A stretch of 64,000 bases of DNA from Bos javanicus (lineage: Eukaryota > Chordata > Mammalia > Artiodactyla > Bovidae). Under the pieces are notes generated by a model, which saw only the letters and a program-made list of their open reading frames with translations, did no database searches and was not told the DNA's origin. The stretch spans positions 540,487-604,486 of the forward strand of contig NW_026893686.1 in NCBI RefSeq assembly GCF_032452875.1, written 5' to 3'. The stretch's first letter is position 1. Each line of letters starts with the position of its first letter. The position numbers were made by a program, and so were the translations under genes. Positions 39,152 through 53,118 of this stretch are shown piece by piece.

Positions 39152-39960
39152 GGTGGCGACCGAACAGGGACCTCAGGAGGCAATACTCAAAGAGCTGAGC
39201 AGACACGAACCACGCAATCAGCAGGCAATAAGCATGGAGCTCAGCAGTGACGAATCATGCTGCTCAACTGGCAATAATCAAGCACGTGACCAGGCAGGAA
39301 TCACGCAGCTCAGCTGGCAATTGTCAAGCAGATGAGCCGACAGGAATCACGCAGCTCAGATGGCAATTGTCATGCAGATGAGCCGGCAGGAATCACGCAG
39401 CTCAGCAGGCCCTGATCACGTGACTCTGCAGGCACTGATCACGTGGCTGATCAAGTCCAGATCACGTGACTGAGCATGCACTGATCACGTGGCTATCATG
39501 CACTGATGACGTGACTGCGCATGCACTGATGACGTGGCTGATCGGGCACTGATCACATGGCTCATCATGCACTGATCACGTGTTTATCAGGCAATGATCA
39601 GTGACTGACAGGCGCTGATCATGGGACTGTGCACGCACTGATCACGTGGCTATCATGCACTGATCACGTGACTGCGCATGCACTGATGACGTGGCTGTTC
39701 GGGCACTGATCACGTGTTTATCAGGCAGTGATCAGTGACTGACAGGCGCTGATCAGGGGACTGTGCACGCACTGATCAGGTGGCTGATCAGGAACTGACC
39801 ACCTGACTGCGCATGCAGTGATCACGTGGCTGGTCGTTCACTGATCACGTGTTTATCATACGGTGATCACGTGACTGAGAGGCGCTGATCACGTGACTGT
39901 GCCGTCAGTGATCACGTGGCTGAGCAGGCACTGATATCGTGACTGAGCATGCACTGATCA

Positions 39961-40562
39961 TGTGCCGGGAGCCGGGGAGGCATTCCACTCTGGACAAAGG
40001 TCATGAGGAAGGAGGCTCGGCATACGCAAATGCGGGATCGAGCCTCAGGAGTCCACCCGGATATTCTCGAGCATCTCCCCCCCAAAAACCGGAGTCTGCC
40101 TACTGTATTGCTTTGTGCTCTCACCTCTGATTTCACTGGGGGCTGTCCCCCACCACCATCTCGCTCTCTCTGTCAAAGAGTTAACTTACAGCTCCAATTC
40201 ATAAAGTTCCTTGTCATTCTTCCCTTTAACTTCCAGCTGAGTCTCCATCTGGAGCGCGGAACCCACCACGCTTACTAATTATGCCTGGGCTGCTAAGACC
40301 CACTCGAGAAGGTGTCTAGGGTGAGGCACCTTTCGCTATTCGAGAGGGCGCCTGCGGCCTACGTAAGTGGTGCAAACTTCTTGTCTTGAAGTTTGATTGG
40401 TCTTCCGCGTAAACCAAGCTACTCAGTCTCTTTTCTCCACCGAATTTTCCTACTGAGCTCTCCTCATACTATTATTCTTGACATCTCTGATTAGCATATA
40501 AATAGTCGCCTAGGCCATCTCTCCTTCGAATACCCTGGATCAGTTGGGGCTGGTCCCCGGCA
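39961..40562 (+). mobile_element. LTR copy 27
   Basis: 602 bp, tract C7A5, the only C7 copy. It is followed by the longest spacer (1125 bp), A at the variable site. Confidence 0.88.
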
Positions 40563-41687
40563 GGTGGCGACCGAACAGGGACCTCAGGAGGCAATACTCA
40601 AAGAGCTGAGCAGACACGAACCACGCAATCAGCAGGCAATAAGCATGGAGCTCAGCAGTGACGAATCATGCTGCTCAACTGGCAATAATCAAGCACGTGA
40701 CCAGGCAGGAATCACGCAGCTCAGCTGGCAATTGTCAAGCAGATGAGCCGACAGGAATCACGCAGCTCAGATGGCAATTGTCATGCAGATGAGCCGGCAG
40801 GAATCACGCAGCTCAGCAGGCCCTGATCACGTGACTCTGCAGGCACTGATCACGTGGCTGATCAAGTCCAGATCACGTGACTGAGCATGCACTGATCACG
40901 TGGCTATCATGCACTGATGACGTGACTGCGCATGCACTGATGACGTGGCTGATCGGGCACTGATCACATGGCTCATCATGCACTGATCACGTGTTTATCA
41001 GGCAATGATCAGTGACTGACAGGCGCTGATCATGGGACTGTGCACGCACTGATCACGTGGCTATCATGCACTGATCACGTGACTGCGCATGCACTGATGA
41101 CGTGGCTGTTCGGGCACTGATCACGTGTTTATCAGGCAGTGATCAGTGACTGACAGGCGCTGATCACGGGACTGTGCACGCACTGATCAGGTGGCTGATC
41201 AGGAACTGACCACCTGACTGCGCATGCAGTGATCACGTGGCTGGTCATTCACTGATCACGTGATCGCTGATCACGTGACTGAGAGGCGCTGATCACGTGA
41301 CTGTGCCGCAGTGATCACGTGGCTGAGCAGGCACTGATCACGTGGCTATCATGCACTGATCACGTGCGCTGACTGATGACGTGGCTGATCGGGCACTGAT
41401 CATGCATCATGCACTGATCATGATCAGGCAATGATCAGTGACTGACGCACTGATCATGGGACTGTCACGCTGATCGTGGCTATCATGCACTGATCGTGGC
41501 ATGATGATGGCTGATCAGGAACTGACCACCTGACTGTGCATGCAGTGATCACGTGGCTGGTCGTTCACTGATCACGTGTTTATCATACGGTGATCACGTG
41601 ACTGAGAGGCGCTGATCACGTGACTGTGCCGTCAGTGATCACGTGGCTGAGCAGGCACTGATATCGTGACTGAGCATGCACTGATCA
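40563..41687. repeat. Spacer 27, 316 bp longer, with an LTR-free read-through
   Basis: Standard to about 41261. After the end-of-spacer motifs (GAGAGGCGCTGATC, GGCTGAGCAGGCACTGAT near 41338) it does not reach an LTR but re-enters the middle of a spacer (CACGTGGCTATCATGCACTG, then GGCTGATCGGGCACTG). It then runs to the end a second time from AACTGACCACCTGACTG at 41520. The re-entered part has many small deletions. It also has GATCACGGG for GATCAGGGG, shared only with spacer 29. In effect it is a partial LTR-less unit. Confidence 0.75.
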
Positions 41688-42286
41688 TGTGCCGGGAGCC
41701 GGGGAGGCATTCCACTCTGGACAAAGGTCATGAGGAAGGAGGCTCGGCATACGCAAATGCGGGATCGAGCCTCAGGAGTCCACCCGGATATTCTCGAGCA
41801 TCTCCCCCAAAACCGGAGTCTGCCTACTGTATTGCTTTGTGCTCTCACCTCTGATTTCACTGGGGGCTGTCCCCCACCACCATCTCGCTCTCTCTGTCAA
41901 AGAGTTAACTTACAGCTCCAATTCATAAAGTTCCTTGTCATTCTTCCCTTTAACTTCCAGCTGAGTCTCCATCTGGAGCGCGGAACCCACCACGCTTACT
42001 AATTATGCCTGGGCTGCTAAGACCCACTCGAGAAGGTGTCTAGGGTGAGGCACCTTTCGCTATTCGAGAGGGCGCCTGCGGCCTACGTAAGTGGTGCAAA
42101 CTTCTTGTCTTGAAGTTTGATTGGTCTTCCGCGTAAACCAAGCTACTCAGTCTCTTTTCTCCACCGAATTTTCCTACTGAGCTCTCCTCATACTATTATT
42201 CTTGACATCTCTGATTAGCATATAAATAGTCGCCTAGGCCATCTCTCCTTCGAATACCCTGGATCAGTTGGGGCTGGTCCCCGGCA
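41688..42286 (+). mobile_element. LTR copy 28
   Basis: 599 bp, tract C5A4, the shortest tract. Next spacer 809 bp, A at the variable site, CCTGACTGCGC variant. Confidence 0.88.
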
Positions 42287-43095
42287 GGTGGCGACCGAAC
42301 AGGGACCTCAGGAGGCAATACTCAAAGAGCTGAGCAGACACGAACCACGCAATCAGCAGGCAATAAGCATGGAGCTCAGCAGTGACGAATCATGCTGCTC
42401 AACTGGCAATAATCAAGCACGTGACCAGGCAGGAATCACGCAGCTCAGCTGGCAATTGTCAAGCAGATGAGCCGACAGGAATCACGCAGCTCAGATGGCA
42501 ATTGTCATGCAGATGAGCCGGCAGGAATCACGCAGCTCAGCAGGCCCTGATCACGTGACTCTGCAGGCACTGATCACGTGGCTGATCAAGTCCAGATCAC
42601 GTGACTGAGCATGCACTGATCACGTGGCTATCATGCACTGATGACGTGACTGCGCATGCACTGATGACGTGGCTGATCGGGCACTGATCACATGGCTCAT
42701 CATGCACTGATCACGTGTTTATCAGGCAATGATCAGTGACTGACAGGCGCTGATCATGGGACTGTGCACGCACTGATCACGTGGCTATCATGCACTGATC
42801 ACGTGACTGCGCATGCACTGATGACGTGGCTGTTCGGGCACTGATCACGTGTTTATCAGGCAGTGATCAGTGACTGACAGGCGCTGATCAGGGGACTGTG
42901 CACGCACTGATCAGGTGGCTGATCAGGAACTGACCACCTGACTGCGCATGCAGTGATCACGTGGCTGGTCGTTCACTGATCACGTGTTTATCATACGGTG
43001 ATCACGTGACTGAGAGGCGCTGATCACGTGACTGTGCCGTCAGTGATCACGTGGCTGAGCAGGCACTGATATCGTGACTGAGCATGCACTGATCA

Positions 43096-43696
43096 TGTGC
43101 CGGGAGCCGGGGAGGCATTCCACTCTGGACAAAGGTCATGAGGAAGGAGGCTCGGCATACGCAAATGCGGGATCGAGCCTCAGGAGTCCACCCGGATATT
43201 CTCGAGCATCTCCCCCCAAAAACCGGAGTCTGCCTACTGTATTGCTTTGTGCTCTCACCTCTGATTTCACTGGGGGCTGTCCCCCACCACCATCTCGCTC
43301 TCTCTGTCAAAGAGTTAACTTACAGCTCCAATTCATAAAGTTCCTTGTCATTCTTCCCTTTAACTTCCAGCTGAGTCTCCATCTGGAGCGCGGAACCCAC
43401 CACGCTTACTAATTATGCCTGGGCTGCTAAGACCCACTCGAGAAGGTGTCTAGGGTGAGGCACCTTTCGCTATTCGAGAGGGCGCCTGCGGCCTACGTAA
43501 GTGGTGCAAACTTCTTGTCTTGAAGTTTGATTGGTCTTCCGCGTAAACCAAGCTACTCAGTCTCTTTTCTCCACCGAATTTTCCTACTGAGCTCTCCTCA
43601 TACTATTATTCTTGACATCTCTGATTAGCATATAAATAGTCGCCTAGGCCATCTCTCCTTCGAATACCCTGGATCAGTTGGGGCTGGTCCCCGGCA
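43096..43696 (+). mobile_element. LTR copy 29
   Basis: 601 bp, tract C6A5. Followed by an abnormal 1048 bp spacer with C at the variable site. Confidence 0.88.
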
Positions 43697-44744
43697 GGTG
43701 GCGACCGAACAGGGACCTCAGGAGGCAATACTCAAAGAGCTGAGCAGACACGAACCACGCAATCAGCAGGCAATAAGCATGGAGCTCAGCAGTGACGAAT
43801 CATGCTGCTCAACTGGCAATAATCAAGCACGTGACCAGGCAGGAATCACGCAGCTCAGCTGGCAATTGTCAAGCAGATGAGCCGACAGGAATCACGCAGC
43901 TCAGCTGGCAATTGTCATGCAGATGAGCCGGCAGGAATCACGCAGCTCAGCAGGCCCTGATCACGTGACTCTGCAGGCACTGATCACGTGGCTGATCAAG
44001 TCCAGATCACGTGACTGAGCATGCACTGATCACGTGGCTATCATGCACTGATGACGTGACTGCGCATGCACTGATGACGTGGCTGATCGGGCACTGATCA
44101 CATGGCTCATCATGCACTGATCACGTGTTTATCAGGCAATGATCAGTGACTGACAGGCGCTGATCATGGGACTGTGCACGCACTGATCACGTGGCTATCA
44201 TGCACTGATCACGTGACTGCGCATGCACTGATGACGTGGCTGTTCGGCACTGATCACGTGTTTATCAGGCAGTGATCAGTGACTGACAGGCGCTGATCAC
44301 GGGACTGTGCACGCACTGATCAGGTGGCTGATTGACTGACTGCGCATGCAGTGATCATGACTGATCACGTGCGCTGATCTGACTGGCACGTGACTGTGCA
44401 CAGGCACTGATCACGTGGCTATCATGCACTGATCACGTGACTGCGCATGCACTGACGTGGCTGATGGCACTGATCACATGGATCATCATGCACTGATCAC
44501 GTGATCAGGCATGATCAGGACTGACACTGATCATGGGACTGTGCAGCACTGATCACGTGGCATGCACTGATCACGTGACTGCATGCACGTGTTGACTGCA
44601 TGCAGTCACGTGGCTGGTCGTTCACTGATCACGTGTTTATCATACGGTGATCACGTGACTGAGAGGCGCTGATCACGTGACTGTGCCGTCAGTGATCACG
44701 TGGCTGAGCAGGCACTGATATCGTGACTGAGCATGCACTGATCA
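43697..44744. repeat. Spacer 29, 239 bp longer, with an LTR-free read-through
   Basis: Standard to about 44332, then shortened and shuffled units. The sequence passes CACAGGCACTGATCACGTGG near 44410 without an LTR, re-enters mid-spacer order (ATGGCACTGATCACATGG), and regains the normal ending at about 44607 (CACGTGGCTGGTCGTTCAC). The architecture matches spacer 27, and both carry GATCACGGGACTG, so they probably share one origin. The small deletions differ between the two. Confidence 0.75.
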
Positions 44745-45343
44745 TGTGCCGGGAGCCGGGGAGGCATTCCACTCTGGACAAAGGTCATGAGGAAGGAGGC
44801 TCGGCATACGCAAATGCGGGATCGAGCCTCAGGAGTCCACCCGGATATTCTCGAGCATCTCCCCCCAAAACCGGAGTCTGCCTACTGTATTGCTTTGTGC
44901 TCTCACCTCTGATTTCACTGGGGGCTGTCCCCCACCACCATCTCGCTCTCTCTGTCAAAGAGTTAACTTACAGCTCCAATTCATAAAGTTCCTTGTCATT
45001 CTTCCCTTTAACTTCCAGCTGAGTCTCCATCTGGAGCGCGGAACCCACCACGCTTACTAATTATGCCTGGGCTGCTAAGACCCACTCGAGAAGGTGTCTA
45101 GGGTGAGGCACCTTTCGCTATTCGAGAGGCGCCTGCGGCCTACGTAAGTGGTGCAAACTTCTTGTCTTGAAGTTTGATTGGTCTTCCGCGTAAACCAAGC
45201 TACTCAGTCTCTTTTCTCCACCGAATTTTCCTACTGAGCTCTCCTCATACTATTATTCTTGACATCTCTGATTAGCATATAAATAGTCGCCTAGGCCATC
45301 TCTCCTTCGAATACCCTGGATCAGTTGGGGCTGGTCCCCGGCA
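44745..45343 (+). mobile_element. LTR copy 30
   Basis: 599 bp, tract C6A4, and GAGAGGCGCC for GAGAGGGCGCC (one G lost near 45128). Next spacer 809 bp, A at the variable site. Confidence 0.88.
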
Positions 45344-46152
45344 GGTGGCGACCGAACAGGGACCTCAGGAGGCAATACTCAAAGAGCTGAGCAGACACGA
45401 ACCACGCAATCAGCAGGCAATAAGCATGGAGCTCAGCAGTGACGAATCATGCTGCTCAACTGGCAATAATCAAGCACGTGACCAGGCAGGAATCACGCAG
45501 CTCAGCTGGCAATTGTCAAGCAGATGAGCCGACAGGAATCACGCAGCTCAGATGGCAATTGTCATGCAGATGAGCCGGCAGGAATCACGCAGCTCAGCAG
45601 GCCCTGATCACGTGACTCTGCAGGCACTGATCACGTGGCTGATCAAGTCCAGATCACGTGACTGAGCATGCACTGATCACGTGGCTATCATGCACTGATG
45701 ACGTGACTGCGCATGCACTGATGACGTGGCTGATCGGGCACTGATCACATGGCTCATCATGCACTGATCACGTGTTTATCAGGCAATGATCAGTGACTGA
45801 CAGGCGCTGATCATGGGACTGTGCACGCACTGATCACGTGGCTATCATGCACTGATCACGTGACTGCGCATGCACTGATGACGTGGCTGTTCGGGCACTG
45901 ATCACGTGTTTATCAGGCAGTGATCAGTGACTGACAGGCGCTGATCAGGGGACTGTGCACGCACTGATCAGGTGGCTGATCAGGAACTGACCACCTGACC
46001 GCGCATGCAGTGATCACGTGGCTGGTCGTTCACTGATCACGTGTTTATCATACGGTGATCACGTGACTGAGAGGCGCTGATCACGTGACTGTGCCGTCAG
46101 TGATCACGTGGCTGAGCAGGCACTGATATCGTGACTGAGCATGCACTGATCA

Positions 46153-46755
46153 TGTGCCGGGAGCCGGGGAGGCATTCCACTCTGGACAAAGGTCATGAGG
46201 AAGGAGGCTCGGCATACGCAAATGCGGGATCGAGCCTCAGGAGTCCACCCGGATATTCTCGAGCATCTCCCCCCAAAAAAACCGGAGTCTGCCTACTGTA
46301 TTGCTTTGTGCTCTCACCTCTGATTTCACTGGGGGCTGTCCCCCACCACCATCTCGCTCTCTCTGTCAAAGAGTTAACTTACAGCTCCAATTCATAAAGT
46401 TCCTTGTCATTCTTCCCTTTAACTTCCAGCTGAGTCTCCATCTGGAGCGCGGAACCCACCACGCTTACTAATTATGCCTGGGCTGCTAAGACCCACTCGA
46501 GAAGGTGTCTAGGGTGAGGCACCTTTCGCTATTCGAGAGGGCGCCTGCGGCCTACGTAAGTGGTGCAAACTTCTTGTCTTGAAGTTTGATTGGTCTTCCG
46601 CGTAAACCAAGCTACTCAGTCTCTTTTCTCCACCGAATTTTCCTACTGAGCTCTCCTCATACTATTATTCTTGACATCTCTGATTAGCATATAAATAGTC
46701 GCCTAGGCCATCTCTCCTTCGAATACCCTGGATCAGTTGGGGCTGGTCCCCGGCA
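46153..46755 (+). mobile_element. LTR copy 31
   Basis: 603 bp, tract C6A7; next spacer 809 bp, A at the variable site, CCTGACTGCGC variant. Confidence 0.88.
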
Positions 46756-47564
46756 GGTGGCGACCGAACAGGGACCTCAGGAGGCAATACTCAAAGAGCT
46801 GAGCAGACACGAACCACGCAATCAGCAGGCAATAAGCATGGAGCTCAGCAGTGACGAATCATGCTGCTCAACTGGCAATAATCAAGCACGTGACCAGGCA
46901 GGAATCACGCAGCTCAGCTGGCAATTGTCAAGCAGATGAGCCGACAGGAATCACGCAGCTCAGATGGCAATTGTCATGCAGATGAGCCGGCAGGAATCAC
47001 GCAGCTCAGCAGGCCCTGATCACGTGACTCTGCAGGCACTGATCACGTGGCTGATCAAGTCCAGATCACGTGACTGAGCATGCACTGATCACGTGGCTAT
47101 CATGCACTGATGACGTGACTGCGCATGCACTGATGACGTGGCTGATCGGGCACTGATCACATGGCTCATCATGCACTGATCACGTGTTTATCAGGCAATG
47201 ATCAGTGACTGACAGGCGCTGATCATGGGACTGTGCACGCACTGATCACGTGGCTATCATGCACTGATCACGTGACTGCGCATGCACTGATGACGTGGCT
47301 GTTCGGGCACTGATCACGTGTTTATCAGGCAGTGATCAGTGACTGACAGGCGCTGATCAGGGGACTGTGCACGCACTGATCAGGTGGCTGATCAGGAACT
47401 GACCACCTGACTGCGCATGCAGTGATCACGTGGCTGGTCGTTCACTGATCACGTGTTTATCATACGGTGATCACGTGACTGAGAGGCGCTGATCACGTGA
47501 CTGTGCCGTCAGTGATCACGTGGCTGAGCAGGCACTGATATCGTGACTGAGCATGCACTGATCA

Positions 47565-48167
47565 TGTGCCGGGAGCCGGGGAGGCATTCCACTCTGGACA
47601 AAGGTCATGAGGAAGGAGGCTCGGCATACGCAAATGCGGGATCGAGCCTCAGGAGTCCACCCGGATATTCTCGAGCATCTCCCCCCAAAAAAACCGGAGT
47701 CTGCCTACTGTATTGCTTTGTGCTCTCACCTCTGATTTCACTGGGGGCTGTCCCCCACCACCATCTCGCTCTCTCTGTCAAAGAGTTAACTTACAGCTCC
47801 AATTCATAAAGTTCCTTGTCATTCTTCCCTTTAACTTCCAGCTGAGTCTCCATCTGGAGCGCGGAACCCACCACGCTTACTAATTATGCCTGGGCTGCTA
47901 AGACCCACTCGAGAAGGTGTCTAGGGTGAGGCACCTTTCGCTATTCGAGAGGGCGCCTGCGGCCTACGTAAGTGGTGCAAACTTCTTGTCTTGAAGTTTG
48001 ATTGGTCTTCCGCGTAAACCAAGCTACTCAGTCTCTTTTCTCCACCGAATTTTCCTACTGAGCTCTCCTCATACTATTATTCTTGACATCTCTGATTAGC
48101 ATATAAATAGTCGCCTAGGCCATCTCTCCTTCGAATACCCTGGATCAGTTGGGGCTGGTCCCCGGCA
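47565..48167 (+). mobile_element. LTR copy 32
   Basis: 603 bp, tract C6A7; next spacer 809 bp, A at the variable site, ATCAGGCACTG variant. Confidence 0.88.
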
Positions 48168-48976
48168 GGTGGCGACCGAACAGGGACCTCAGGAGGCAAT
48201 ACTCAAAGAGCTGAGCAGACACGAACCACGCAATCAGCAGGCAATAAGCATGGAGCTCAGCAGTGACGAATCATGCTGCTCAACTGGCAATAATCAAGCA
48301 CGTGACCAGGCAGGAATCACGCAGCTCAGCTGGCAATTGTCAAGCAGATGAGCCGACAGGAATCACGCAGCTCAGATGGCAATTGTCATGCAGATGAGCC
48401 GGCAGGAATCACGCAGCTCAGCAGGCCCTGATCACGTGACTCTGCAGGCACTGATCACGTGGCTGATCAAGTCCAGATCACGTGACTGAGCATGCACTGA
48501 TCACGTGGCTATCATGCACTGATGACGTGACTGCGCATGCACTGATGACGTGGCTGATCAGGCACTGATCACATGGCTCATCATGCACTGATCACGTGTT
48601 TATCAGGCAATGATCAGTGACTGACAGGCGCTGATCATGGGACTGTGCACGCACTGATCACGTGGCTATCATGCACTGATCACGTGACTGCGCATGCACT
48701 GATGACGTGGCTGTTCGGGCACTGATCACGTGTTTATCAGGCAGTGATCAGTGACTGACAGGCGCTGATCAGGGGACTGTGCACGCACTGATCAGGTGGC
48801 TGATCAGGAACTGACCACCTGACCGCGCATGCAGTGATCACGTGGCTGGTCGTTCACTGATCACGTGTTTATCATACGGTGATCACGTGACTGAGAGGCG
48901 CTGATCACGTGACTGTGCCGTCAGTGATCACGTGGCTGAGCAGGCACTGATATCGTGACTGAGCATGCACTGATCA

Positions 48977-49577
48977 TGTGCCGGGAGCCGGGGAGGCATT
49001 CCACTCTGGACAAAGGTCATGAGGAAGGAGGCTCGGCATACGCAAATGCGGGATCGAGCCTCAGGAGTCCACCCGGATATTCTCGAGCATCTCCCCCAAA
49101 AAAACCGAGTCTGCCTACTGTATTGCTTTGTGCTCTCACCTCTGATTTCACTGGGGGCTGTCCCCCACCACCATCTCGCTCTCTCTGTCAAAGAGTTAAC
49201 TTACAGCTCCAATTCATAAAGTTCCTTGTCATTCTTCCCTTTAACTTCCAGCTGAGTCTCCATCTGGAGCGCGGAACCCACCACGCTTACTAATTATGCC
49301 TGGGCTGCTAAGACCCACTCGAGAAGGTGTCTAGGGTGAGGCACCTTTCGCTATTCGAGAGGGCGCCTGCGGCCTACGTAAGTGGTGCAAACTTCTTGTC
49401 TTGAAGTTTGATTGGTCTTCCGCGTAAACCAAGCTACTCAGTCTCTTTTCTCCACCGAATTTTCCTACTGAGCTCTCCTCATACTATTATTCTTGACATC
49501 TCTGATTAGCATATAAATAGTCGCCTAGGCCATCTCTCCTTCGAATACCCTGGATCAGTTGGGGCTGGTCCCCGGCA
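48977..49577 (+). mobile_element. LTR copy 33
   Basis: 601 bp. The tract is C5A7, followed by CCGAG in place of CCGGAG. Next spacer is the 720 bp deletion type; C at the variable site, followed by the private change TGCCAATTG. Confidence 0.88.
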
Positions 49578-50297
49578 GGTGGCGACCGAACAGGGACCTC
49601 AGGAGGCAATACTCAAAGAGCTGAGCAGACACGAACCACGCAATCAGCAGGCAATAAGCATGGAGCTCAGCAGTGACGAATCATGCTGCTCAACTGGCAA
49701 TAATCAAGCACGTGACCAGGCAGGAATCACGCAGCTCAGCTGGCAATTGTCAAGCAGATGAGCCGACAGGAATCACGCAGCTCAGCTGCCAATTGTCATG
49801 CAGATGAGCCGGCAGGAATCACGCAGCTCAGCAGGCCCTGATCACGTGACTCTGCAGGCACTGATCACGTGGCTGATCAAGTCCAGATCACGTGACTGAG
49901 CATGCACTGATCACGTGGCTATCATGCACTGATGACGTGACTGCGCATGCACTGATGACGTGGCTGATCGGGCACTGATCACATGGCTCATCATGCACTG
50001 ATCACGTGTTTATCAGGCAATGATCAGTGACTGACAGGCGCTGATCATGGGACTGTGCACGCACTGATCACGTGGCTATCATGCACTGATCACGTGACTG
50101 CGCATGCACTGATGACGTGGCTGATCAGGAACTGACCACCTGACTGCGCATGCAGTGATCACGTGGCTGGTTGTTCACTGATCACGTGTTTATCATACGG
50201 TGATCACGTGACTGAGAGGCGCTGATCACGTGACTGTGCCATCAGTGATCACGTGGCTGAGCAGGCACTGATATCGTGACTGAGCATGCACTGATCA
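49578..50297. repeat. Spacer 33, 89 bp deletion type
   Basis: The segment between GACGTGGCTG(TTCGGG) and GGTGGCTG(ATCAGG) is missing, with the join at 50114-50129. Both sides share GTGGCTG, so one exchange between similar units four repeats apart explains it. It also has GACTGCGC, GGTTGTTC and GTGCCATCAG changes. Confidence 0.85.
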
Positions 50298-50899
50298 TGT
50301 GCCGGGAGCCGGGGAGGCATTCCACTCTGGACAAAGGTCATGAGGAAGGAGGCTCGGCATACGCAAATGCGGGATCGAGCCTCAGGAGTCCACCCGGATG
50401 TTCTCGAGCATCTCCCCCAAAAAAACCGGAGTCTGCCTACTGTATTGCTTTGTGCTCTCACCTCTGATTTCACTGGGGGCTGTCCCCCACCACCATCTCG
50501 CTCTCTCTGTCAAAGAGTTAACTTACAGCTCCAATTCATAAAGTTCCTTGTCATTCTTCCCTTTAACTTCCAGCTGAGTCTCCATCTGGAGCGCGGAACC
50601 CACCACGCTTACTAATTATGCCTGGGCTGCTAAGACCCACTCGAGAAGGTGTCTAGGGTGAGGCACCTTTCGCTATTCGAGAGGGCGCCTGCGGCCTACG
50701 TAAGTGGTGCAAACTTCTTGTCTTGAAGTTTGATTGGTCTTCCGCGTAAACCAAGCTACTCAGTCTCTTTTCTCCACCGAATTTTCCTACTGAGCTCTCC
50801 TCATACTATTATTCTTGACATCTCTGATTAGCATATAAATAGTCGCCTAGGCCATCTCTCCTTCGAATACCCTGGATCAGTTGGGGCTGGTCCCCGGCA
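50298..50899 (+). mobile_element. LTR copy 34
   Basis: 602 bp, tract C5A7, and GGATGTTCTCG for GGATATTCTCG (near 50400). Next spacer 809 bp, A at the variable site, which is A from here to the window end. Confidence 0.88.
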
Positions 50900-51708
50900 G
50901 GTGGCGACCGAACAGGGACCTCAGGAGGCAATACTCAAAGAGCTGAGCAGACACGAACCACGCAATCAGCAGGCAATAAGCATGGAGCTCAGCAGTGACG
51001 AATCATGCTGCTCAACTGGCAATAATCAAGCACGTGACCAGGCAGGAATCACGCAGCTCAGCTGGCAATTGTCAAGCAGATGAGCCGACAGGAATCACGC
51101 AGCTCAGATGGCAATTGTCATGCAGATGAGCCGGCAGGAATCACGCAGCTCAGCAGGCCCTGATCACGTGACTCTGCAGGCACTGATCACGTGGCTGATC
51201 AAGTCCAGATCACGTGACTGAGCATGCACTGATCACGTGGCTATCATGCACTGATGACGTGACTGCGCATGCACTGATGACGTGGCTGATCGGGCACTGA
51301 TCACATGGCTCATCATGCACTGATCACGTGTTTATCAGGCAATGATCAGTGACTGACAGGCGCTGATCATGGGACTGTGCACGCACTGATCACGTGGCTA
51401 TCATGCACTGATCACGTGACTGCGCATGCACTGATGACGTGGCTGTTCGGGCACTGATCACGTGTTTATCAGGCAGTGATCAGTGACTGACAGGCGCTGA
51501 TCAGGGGACTGTGCACGCACTGATCAGGTGGCTGATCAGGAACTGACCACCTGACCGCGCATGCAGTGATCACGTGGCTGGTCGTTCACTGATCACGTGT
51601 TTATCATACGGTGATCACGTGACTGAGAGGCGCTGATCACGTGACTGTGCCGTCAGTGATCACGTGGCTGAGCAGGCACTGATATCGTGACTGAGCATGC
51701 ACTGATCA

Positions 51709-52309
51709 TGTGCCGGGAGCCGGGGAGGCATTCCACTCTGGACAAAGGTCATGAGGAAGGAGGCTCGGCATACGCAAATGCGGGATCGAGCCTCAGGAGT
51801 CCACCCGGATATTCTCGAGCATCTCCCCCAAAAAACCGGAGTCTGCCTACTGTATTGCTTTGTGCTCTCACCTCTGATTTCACTGGGGGCTGTCCCCCAC
51901 CACCATCTCGCTCTCTCTGTCAAAGAGTTAACTTACAGCTCCAATTCATAAAGTTCCTTGTCATTCTTCCCTTTAACTTCCAGCTGAGTCTCCATCTGGA
52001 GCGCGGAACCCACCACGCTTACTAATTATGCCTGGGCTGCTAAGACCCACTCGAGAAGGTGTCTAGGGTGAGGCACCTTTCGCTATTCGAGAGGGCGCCT
52101 GCGGCCTACGTAAGTGGTGCAAACTTCTTGTCTTGAAGTTTGATTGGTCTTCCGCGTAAACCAAGCTACTCAGTCTCTTTTCTCCACCGAATTTTCCTAC
52201 TGAGCTCTCCTCATACTATTATTCTTGACATCTCTGATTAGCATATAAATAGTCGCCTAGGCCATCTCTCCTTCGAATACCCTGGATCAGTTGGGGCTGG
52301 TCCCCGGCA
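51709..52309 (+). mobile_element. LTR copy 35
   Basis: 601 bp, tract C5A6; next spacer 809 bp, A at the variable site. Confidence 0.88.
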
Positions 52310-53118
52310 GGTGGCGACCGAACAGGGACCTCAGGAGGCAATACTCAAAGAGCTGAGCAGACACGAACCACGCAATCAGCAGGCAATAAGCATGGAGCTC
52401 AGCAGTGACGAATCATGCTGCTCAACTGGCAATAATCAAGCACGTGACCAGGCAGGAATCACGCAGCTCAGCTGGCAATTGTCAAGCAGATGAGCCGACA
52501 GGAATCACGCAGCTCAGATGGCAATTGTCATGCAGATGAGCCGGCAGGAATCACGCAGCTCAGCAGGCCCTGATCACGTGACTCTGCAGGCACTGATCAC
52601 GTGGCTGATCAAGTCCAGATCACGTGACTGAGCATGCACTGATCACGTGGCTATCATGCACTGATGACGTGACTGCGCATGCACTGATGACGTGGCTGAT
52701 CGGGCACTGATCACATGGCTCATCATGCACTGATCACGTGTTTATCAGGCAATGATCAGTGACTGACAGGCGCTGATCATGGGACTGTGCACGCACTGAT
52801 CACGTGGCTATCATGCACTGATCACGTGACTGCGCATGCACTGATGACGTGGCTGTTCGGGCACTGATCACGTGTTTATCAGGCAGTGATCAGTGACTGA
52901 CAGGCGCTGATCAGGGGACTGTGCACGCACTGATCAGGTGGCTGATCAGGAACTGACCACCTGACCGCGCATGCAGTGATCACGTGGCTGGTCGTTCACT
53001 GATCACGTGTTTATCATACGGTGATCACGTGACTGAGAGGCGCTGATCACGTGACTGTGCCGTCAGTGATCACGTGGCTGAGCAGGCACTGATATCGTGA
53101 CTGAGCATGCACTGATCA

